64,000 bases of DNA, from positions 86,034-150,033 of the forward strand of contig CAZPVX010000005.1 in the NCBI GenBank assembly GCA_964590135.1, given 5' to 3'. Of the stretch, positions 58,920 through 64,000 are shown one piece after another. Under the pieces are notes generated by a model. The model ran no database searches, was not told where the DNA came from, and saw nothing but the letters and a program-made list of their open reading frames with translations. This stretch comes from JBDHWI01 sp964590135 (GTDB lineage Bacteria > Chloroflexota > Anaerolineae > J036 > Brachytrichaceae). Within the stretch, counting starts at the first letter, position 1, and every line of letters begins with the position of its first letter. The position numbers and the translations under genes are program-made.

Positions 58920-59843
58920 TCAGGAAATCACGCGGTCGGAGGAGGGATCGAGTGCATCGCGCAAGCCATCGCCAAAGAACGAGAAGCCCAGCACCAGCAA
59001 CGCTAGCACCACGGTGGGGATGATGCCGACGTAGAGGTAGCGCGGGCTGGAAAGATACTGTCCGATATCGCCGACCATCTTGCCCAGGCTGGGCATTGGC
59101 TCGTTGATGCCGTAACCGAGGAAGCTGAGGCCGGCCTCTGCCGCGATGAATGATGGGATGGCGAAGCTCACTGCGATCACCAATGGATTCAGAATGTTAG
59201 GCAGCAAGTGGCGCATCGCGACAAAGCTTGTGCTTGCGCCCAGGCTAAACGATGCCGTGACGAAGTCGAGTTCTCGATAGGCCAGAACTTGCGCGCGCAC
59301 CAGGCGCGCCAGACCGGGCCAGGCCAGCACCGAGATGGCGATCGTCACCTGGACGATGCCGTTGCCCAACAACATCATCAGCAGGATCTGGAATAGCAGT
59401 CCTGGCAGCGATCCCATCACCTCAAACAGGCGGTTGAGCATGAAATCCCAGGTGCCGCCGAAGTAACCGGAGATAAAGCCAAGCAGCAAGCCCATCATCA
59501 CGACAAAAACGGTGGCAGACACCGAGACGATCATGCTGGTGCGGACGCCCCAGAATAGCCGGCTCAGGATGTCGCGCCCCAGCATGTCGGTGCCAAGCAC
59601 GAATTGCGGCAGCGCGCCTGGCGGCGACCACTGCTGGAACAGGCTGGTCTTGTCGTAGGGGTGCGGCGCAATCAGCGGCGCGAAGATGCCGATGAAGCCA
59701 AAGGCCAGCACGATGATCAGGCCAATGATGGCGAGTTTGTTGCGCTTGAAGCGCCGCCACGCCAGTTGCGTCGGTGAGAGCGGCTTGTAGGTGGTGGCTT
59801 CGGCGAGGTCGCCGATGGACTTGCTTGCACTCAAGGTTGCCAT
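58920..59843 (-). CDS. Peptide-type ABC transporter permease (OppC/DppC family)
   Basis: The 307-residue protein has an N-terminal OppC helix (RRFKRNKLAIIGLIIVLAF), LGTDMLGRDILSRLFWGVRTS typical of the family, and EAGLSFLGYGINEPMPSLG near the C-terminus. Two starts are possible: a GTG at 59849 overlapping the previous stop, and the ATG at 59843. A GGAGG site favours the ATG by spacing. It pairs with the DppB-like permease. The gene is the last of its unit; no ATPase gene follows. Confidence 0.92.
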   Translation of the reverse strand: MATLSASKSIGDLAEATTYKPLSPTQLAWRRFKRNKLAIIGLIIVLAFGFIGIFAPLIAPHPYDKTSLFQQWSPPGALPQFVLGTDMLGRDILSRLFWGVRTSMIVSVSATVFVVMMGLLLGFISGYFGGTWDFMLNRLFEVMGSLPGLLFQILLMMLLGNGIVQVTIAISVLAWPGLARLVRAQVLAYRELDFVTASFSLGASTSFVAMRHLLPNILNPLVIAVSFAIPSFIAAEAGLSFLGYGINEPMPSLGKMVGDIGQYLSSPRYLYVGIIPTVVLALLVLGFSFFGDGLRDALDPSSDRVIS

Positions 59844-59845
59844 GC

Positions 59846-60790
59846 TCACTTGCCTCCACCCAGCCGCACGCGTGGGTCGATCAGCGTGTAGCTGATGTCG
59901 ACGAGCAGGTTGGTGAACGTCACGACCAGCGCCGTGATGATGACGGTGAAGATGATGACCGGATAGTCGCGGTTGTAGATGCTGCCAAGAAAATAGCGCC
60001 CGACGCCCGGGATGCCGAAGGCGATCTCAACGTAGATCGAGCCGGTGACGATGTTGGTGACTGTCGGCCCGAACACCGTCACCAGCGGGATCATCATGTT
60101 GCGCATGGCGTGCTTCATGATCACGAGGACGCGGCTTACACCCTTGGCTTTGGCTGTGCGGATGTAGTCCTGCCCCAGCACGTCCAGCATGCCAGAGCGC
60201 GTGTAGCGGGTGAGGGAACCGACAGTGCCGACGCCAAACAGGAACACCGGCAAAATCATGGCGTTGATGGGCTGCTCATAGAACGCCTTGCCATTGGTAA
60301 AGGCAAACCAGTGCAGACCGATGACGAAGATGGCGATGCCAAAAAAGATGATGGAGATTTGCGGCAGGGTGATGGTGGCGAGCGAAAGTGTGGTCAATAG
60401 CTGGTCGATGATAGTGTTGCGCTTGAGCGCAGCGATGACGCCAAGCGCGATGCCAAGCGGGAAACTCCAGGCCAGCGCCAGCGCGCCGAGCAGAAGGCTG
60501 GAGCCCCAGGATTGGACGAAGAGATCGACGACTTTCTTGCCCGGGTAGAAATAGGATTCTCCGAAGTCGCCTCGCACGGCCTTGCCCACCCAACGCCACC
60601 AATTGACGTAGAACGGCTGGTCCAAGCCATATTTCCTGAGCATGTTGGCTTTGGCATCTGCCGAGAGTGGCTGGTTCAACTCTTCGTATGGACCGCCTGG
60701 GGTGTTGTACATCAAGAAGAAGGTGAGGAATGACACCACCAGCAGCACAAACACCAAGCCGGCCATTCGACCGAGGATGTATCTAAGCAT
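59846..60790 (-). CDS. Peptide-type ABC transporter permease (OppB/DppB family)
   Basis: The 314-residue membrane protein starts MLRYILGRMAGLVFVLLVV and shows the OppB/DppB pattern: RKYGLDQPFYVNWWRWVG, the EAA loop QDYIRTAKAKGVSRVLVIMKHAMRN in two parts and FGIPGVGRYFLGSIYNRDYPVI. The stop is 3 bp before the OppC-like ATG. It lies about 130 bp after the binding-protein gene, with a hairpin and terminator between them. Confidence 0.93.
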   Translation of the reverse strand: MLRYILGRMAGLVFVLLVVSFLTFFLMYNTPGGPYEELNQPLSADAKANMLRKYGLDQPFYVNWWRWVGKAVRGDFGESYFYPGKKVVDLFVQSWGSSLLLGALALAWSFPLGIALGVIAALKRNTIIDQLLTTLSLATITLPQISIIFFGIAIFVIGLHWFAFTNGKAFYEQPINAMILPVFLFGVGTVGSLTRYTRSGMLDVLGQDYIRTAKAKGVSRVLVIMKHAMRNMMIPLVTVFGPTVTNIVTGSIYVEIAFGIPGVGRYFLGSIYNRDYPVIIFTVIITALVVTFTNLLVDISYTLIDPRVRLGGGK

Positions 60791-60823
60791 GTATGCGACC
60801 TCTCACGCGCGAAGTCTATCAAG

Positions 60824-60885
60824 AAAAAAAGCAAGCGCACCTTGCTGAATTGCGCAGGGGCAGGCACATCTGCCCGCCCCTGCGC
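60824..60885 (-). terminator. Intercistronic hairpins with a weak terminator between binding protein and permease genes
   Basis: On the minus strand a 15-bp stem with one mismatch (60885-60871 with 60866-60852, loop 4 nt) lies just after the binding-protein stop. A 6-bp hairpin (60847-60831) with a T7 run follows. Such an arrangement would let most transcripts end after the binding-protein gene, giving the usual excess of binding protein over permease. Confidence 0.65.
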
Positions 60886-60917
60886 CACGCACAAAACGAA
60901 TCGATCTGCAACTGTCC

Positions 60918-62837
60918 TTACTGTGGCAGTTCCTTGCGATATTCCAGCACGTTGTTGCCGATGTAGGTGCTTGAGGAAGCGCCGTTCATCGTGCCGATGC
61001 CAGGCCAGGCCACGCCCGGGTTGGTGTTGACCTTGCCAGGGGCCATCTGCTCGCCCTTGACGTAAGGCTTCCACAGGTTCAAGCCAGTGCGGTGCACGAT
61101 CCACGGGAAGGCGGCGCTCTCGGTCAGCAATTTTTCGGCCTCTTGATAGAGCTTGGTGCGCGCCTCGATGTCGGTCATCGGGCCGGCCTCTGCCAGCAAT
61201 TCCTGATACCGCTTGTCGTTCCAGACGTGCCGGCCACCCAGGTCGCTACCCTTGAATAGCGACAGCATGTTCGACGGGTCGAGGTAGTCCATACCGTAGT
61301 CGATGCGGCCGAAGTCGATGGTGGTGATCATGTTGCCGGCATCGTCCTTCTTCAGCAGGTCGGCCATGAAGTCCTTGCTGACCATGCTCTTCACTTCCAC
61401 TTCGATGCCGAGGTTCTGCTTGATTGAGTCAGCCACCGCCTGGCAGATGCCCATGCGCACCGGGTCGCTGTCGCGATTGACGATGGTGAGCTTGTCGACC
61501 TTCACGCCGGATTCCTGGTAAAGCTGCTTTGCCAGCTCAGGGTCATACCTCTGGATGTCCTTGAGCGCCTCGCCGTTGGCGGCAGGGAAGCCTGGGGCGA
61601 GGAAGGAATAGGCCGGCCGCGCCAGCACCGGCTTGGTGATGAACTTGACGATCGAGTCACGATCGATCAAGTGCGTGATGGCCTGGCGGAACTTCAGGTT
61701 GTCGTATGGCGGCTTGCGCACGTCGAAGAAGAAGTAGTCGGTGCGGAAGTCGACCACGTCCGGCGCGGCCATCTGGCTGAGGGCGGGGTCGTTCAGCACG
61801 GCGTCCACTTCGGCGGCGGTGCCGGGTGTGGTGGCGTCGATCTGGCCGGCCTGGAAGGCCTGGAAGCCGTTCGGGAAGACGATCGAGATCATCTTGTTGA
61901 GATACGGCTTGATGTCTTCAGGGGCCTTCGGGTTGGCTTCGATCACCACGCGGGTGGGTGAGAACTCGGTGACATAGAATGGGCCGCACGACACAGTGGT
62001 CTTGGGATCGGCGTTGTAGAACGGGCCGTGCGCGGCCAGCGCCTTGGCGTTCATCGGCATGGCGTAGATGCCGAGGCGAGGCAGGTAAGGCGTCGGCTCG
62101 CTGGTCTCGATGATCAGCTCAAATTCATCCTTGCCTTTTCGCACGCCGACATCCGTGATGGGCTTCTTGCCGGCGACCACGTCATCGAAGTTCTTGATGT
62201 TGCCAGAGCCGGCGCTCCAGTACCACACGAAGTCGTAGGCGGTCTCTGGGTTGGCCATGTGCTGGAACGTGGCGACGAAGTCGTCTGCGTTGAGCAGCGT
62301 GCCGTCCGTCCACATCAGGTCCTTGCGCAGATTGAAGGTCCAGGTCGTGCCTTTGTCGTCCACCTTCCAATCGGTTGCCGAACCGGGGACGAGATCGAAA
62401 TCCTTGTTGGTGCGAGTGAGCGGCACAGAATACTGGTCGGACAGCGGGCCACGGTTGTACACGCTGCCGGTGATCTCCATGTGCTGGCCGGGCTTGGCCT
62501 CGCTGCCGGCGATCACATAGACCTGCTGCTCGCTGGGCGCGGCATCATCGGGCAACTTCTTGCCGACGGCATTGACCATGCTGGCTGCTGGCGCCTCAGT
62601 GGCCTTTGGCGCCTCCGTCGCAGCTGGCGCTTCGGTTGCGGCTGGGGCCTCGGTGGCCGCAGGCGCCTCCGTCGCCGCCGGCGCTTCCGTTGCCGCCGGC
62701 GCGGCGGTGGCTGCCGGTGCTTCGGTGGGCGCGGGTGTGGCCGCCGGCGCGCACGCTGCGAGCAATGCGCCGCCAGCGCCAATCCCCATGATCTTGAGCA
62801 ATTGGCGTCGAGTCAGGTTGGTTTGTTTGGATTGCAT
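60918..62837 (-). CDS. Peptide-type ABC transporter substrate-binding lipoprotein (SBP family 5)
   Basis: The 639-residue protein has a Tat-type signal (LTRRQLLKIMGIG) ending in lipobox LLAAC, then a repetitive Pro/Ala/Thr/Glu linker of about 50 residues. The SBP_bac_5 body follows: TWTFNLRKDLMWTDGTLLNADDFVATFQHM in parts, and FRQAITHLIDRDSIVKFI. The start at 62837 has a GGAGG site at good distance. Substrate could be a peptide, nickel or sugar. It is the first gene of the unit with the two permeases. Confidence 0.93.
   Translation of the reverse strand: MQSKQTNLTRRQLLKIMGIGAGGALLAACAPAATPAPTEAPAATAAPAATEAPAATEAPAATEAPAATEAPAATEAPKATEAPAASMVNAVGKKLPDDAAPSEQQVYVIAGSEAKPGQHMEITGSVYNRGPLSDQYSVPLTRTNKDFDLVPGSATDWKVDDKGTTWTFNLRKDLMWTDGTLLNADDFVATFQHMANPETAYDFVWYWSAGSGNIKNFDDVVAGKKPITDVGVRKGKDEFELIIETSEPTPYLPRLGIYAMPMNAKALAAHGPFYNADPKTTVSCGPFYVTEFSPTRVVIEANPKAPEDIKPYLNKMISIVFPNGFQAFQAGQIDATTPGTAAEVDAVLNDPALSQMAAPDVVDFRTDYFFFDVRKPPYDNLKFRQAITHLIDRDSIVKFITKPVLARPAYSFLAPGFPAANGEALKDIQRYDPELAKQLYQESGVKVDKLTIVNRDSDPVRMGICQAVADSIKQNLGIEVEVKSMVSKDFMADLLKKDDAGNMITTIDFGRIDYGMDYLDPSNMLSLFKGSDLGGRHVWNDKRYQELLAEAGPMTDIEARTKLYQEAEKLLTESAAFPWIVHRTGLNLWKPYVKGEQMAPGKVNTNPGVAWPGIGTMNGASSSTYIGNNVLEYRKELPQ
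62585..62740. repeat. In-frame tandem repeats coding for PAATEA linker
   Basis: An 18-bp unit coding for roughly A-P-A-A-T-E is repeated about seven times with silent and substitution differences, in the linker of the binding protein. Such tracts vary in copy number among strains by slippage. Confidence 0.75.
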
Positions 62838-63100
62838 CACTTCCTCCAGTGAATACTCGCGAATCACGGCTGGGAGTAGATTGGGTTGGCTGTTGTGACA
62901 GCGTCTCTCCGTGCCGCTAGTCGGCATGTTGTAGCGCAAGTCCAAAAATCGCGCAACTCTCTTTCACCAAAATAAATGTCTTTTTGAGTATCTGAACAGG
63001 CTGCTGGCTTACGAGGCGTTGCAAGGTGATCCGCTGGCCGCCTTTGTGATTTGTTCATTGTGTGTTTTTCCATCAGTTAACATTGGCGGCCACACAAATC

Positions 63101-64000
63101 ATGCCCAAGCGAACCGACATTCATTCCATTCTGATCATTGGCTCCGGCCCTATCATCATTGGCCAGGCGTGCGAGTTCGATTATTCCGGGGCGCAAGCTT
63201 GCAAGGTGCTGCGCCGCGAAGGCTATCGCGTCATCCTCGTCAACTCGAACCCGGCCACCATCATGACCGACCCAGAGTTTGCGGATGCCACCTATGTCGA
63301 GCCACTGACGGTGGATGTGATTGAGAAAATCATCGAGAAGGAAAAGCCGGATGCGCTGTTGCCGACCGTTGGCGCGCAGACCGCGTTGAATCTGGCGACT
63401 GCGCTGGAGGAAGCCGGCGTCCTGAAGCGGCACTGCGTCAAGTTGATCGGCGCAAATGTTCAATCGATCAAGATCGCCGAAGATCGCCAACTCTTCAAGG
63501 AGGCGATGGAGGCGCACGGGTTGAAGTGCGCGCTGGGCGACACTGTGACTAGTGTGGATCAGGCTGTTGCGTTGGCGGAGACGCTCGGCTATCCGGTGCT
63601 GATTCGCCCATCGTTCACGCTGGGCGGCAGCGGCGGCGGCGTGGCCTACGACGAGGCAGACTTGCGCGAGAAGTGTGGCAAAGGCTTAAATGAAAGCCCG
63701 ATGCACCAGGTGCTGATCGAGCAAAGCGTGCTGGGCTGGAAGGAATACGAGTTGGAGGTGATGCGCGACCACAAGGATAACTTCGTGGTCGTATGTTCCA
63801 TCGAAAATCTCGACCCGATGGGTGTGCATACCGGCGATAGCATCACCATCGCGCCGGTGATGACGCTCACTGACAAGGAACTGCAGCGATTGCGCGACAT
63901 GGCGAAGATCGTCATGCGCGCTGTCGGCGTCGAGACCGGCGGCAGCAACGTGCAATTTGCGGTGAACCCGGCTAATGGCGAGGCGATCATCATCGAGATG
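63101..64000 (+). CDS. carB: Carbamoyl-phosphate synthase large subunit, 3' end outside the window
   Basis: 300 residues are visible with no stop. The start MPKRTDIHSILIIGSGPIII continues as GQACEFDYSGAQACKVLRREGY, NSNPATIMTDP, PTVGAQTALNLA and the ATP-grasp loop SFTLGGSGGG, the standard CarB N-terminal carboxyphosphate domain. It makes carbamoyl phosphate for arginine and pyrimidines. It is divergent from the binding-protein gene; the 263-bp region between them shows no clear regulatory motif to me. Confidence 0.97.
   Translation, partial: MPKRTDIHSILIIGSGPIIIGQACEFDYSGAQACKVLRREGYRVILVNSNPATIMTDPEFADATYVEPLTVDVIEKIIEKEKPDALLPTVGAQTALNLATALEEAGVLKRHCVKLIGANVQSIKIAEDRQLFKEAMEAHGLKCALGDTVTSVDQAVALAETLGYPVLIRPSFTLGGSGGGVAYDEADLREKCGKGLNESPMHQVLIEQSVLGWKEYELEVMRDHKDNFVVVCSIENLDPMGVHTGDSITIAPVMTLTDKELQRLRDMAKIVMRAVGVETGGSNVQFAVNPANGEAIIIEM

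Noticed and set aside
62585..62740. Tandem repeats considered as a CRISPR array
   Set aside because: The units are 18 bp, in frame, without spacers, and code for a protein linker.

Overview
The window is about 64 kb of bacterial chromosome at roughly 60% G+C, densely coding, with no mobile element, CRISPR array, rRNA or tRNA that I could recognise. The gene set (an auracyanin-like lipoprotein, an F420-type LLM oxidoreductase next to a dihydropyrimidinase, Tat-dependent lipoproteins with Pro/Thr/Ala-rich linkers, an effector-associated-domain membrane protein, a large STAND regulator) and the absence of outer-membrane genes point to a Chloroflexota bacterium, probably Anaerolineae-like. That assignment is inference; no rRNA is present to confirm it. 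The hexamer GCCGGC is strikingly frequent, and AT-rich short-period repeat tracts sit in several gene gaps.

Layout. 1-9.5 kb: the end of a DUF4331 protein, a metallophosphoesterase, an alpha/beta-hydrolase that lacks its nucleophile, a D-lactate dehydrogenase overlapping a Ca-type P-ATPase, and a tagatose-bisphosphate aldolase. 9.5-17.5 kb: a phosphotriesterase-like protein, a GNAT, a sugar isomerase-like protein, a deoxynucleoside kinase, methylmalonate-semialdehyde dehydrogenase, an ankyrin lipoprotein and a small phosphatase. 17.8-24.4 kb: a minus-strand cluster of dihydropyrimidinase, LLM oxidoreductase and a complete NMT1-type ABC transporter, consistent with uptake and reductive degradation of pyrimidines or hydantoins. 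24.5-32 kb: a compact minus-strand run with leuC-guaB-leuD, a nucleotidyltransferase pair, an Asp/Glu racemase-like protein, a SRAP protein and a glycosidase-like lipoprotein. 32-42 kb: DUF488, an M50 protease, HflX, an EAD membrane protein, an aminotransferase broken by an assembly gap, a mutarotase, MreC/MreB and ProC.

42.2-46.5 kb holds the most interesting locus. A cobalamin riboswitch with a terminator leads a four-gene minus-strand operon: a secreted alpha/alpha-barrel protein, a membrane-anchored DUF4430 protein, an ECF substrate-binding (S) component and an ECF T component. The first two proteins carry the two domains that are fused in animal intrinsic factor and transcobalamin. The locus therefore looks like a split, bacterial, surface cobalamin-capture system feeding an ECF importer whose ATPases are encoded elsewhere.

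46.5-64 kb: a circularly permuted ATP-grasp protein, a polytopic membrane protein divergent from a winged-helix STAND regulator, a CBS-containing family II pyrophosphatase, modA-modB without modC, a class V aminotransferase, an SDR lacking its catalytic Tyr, a cupin, a Tat lipoprotein with an auracyanin fold but no copper ligands, an Opp/Dpp peptide-type ABC transporter, and the 5' part of carB running off the window.
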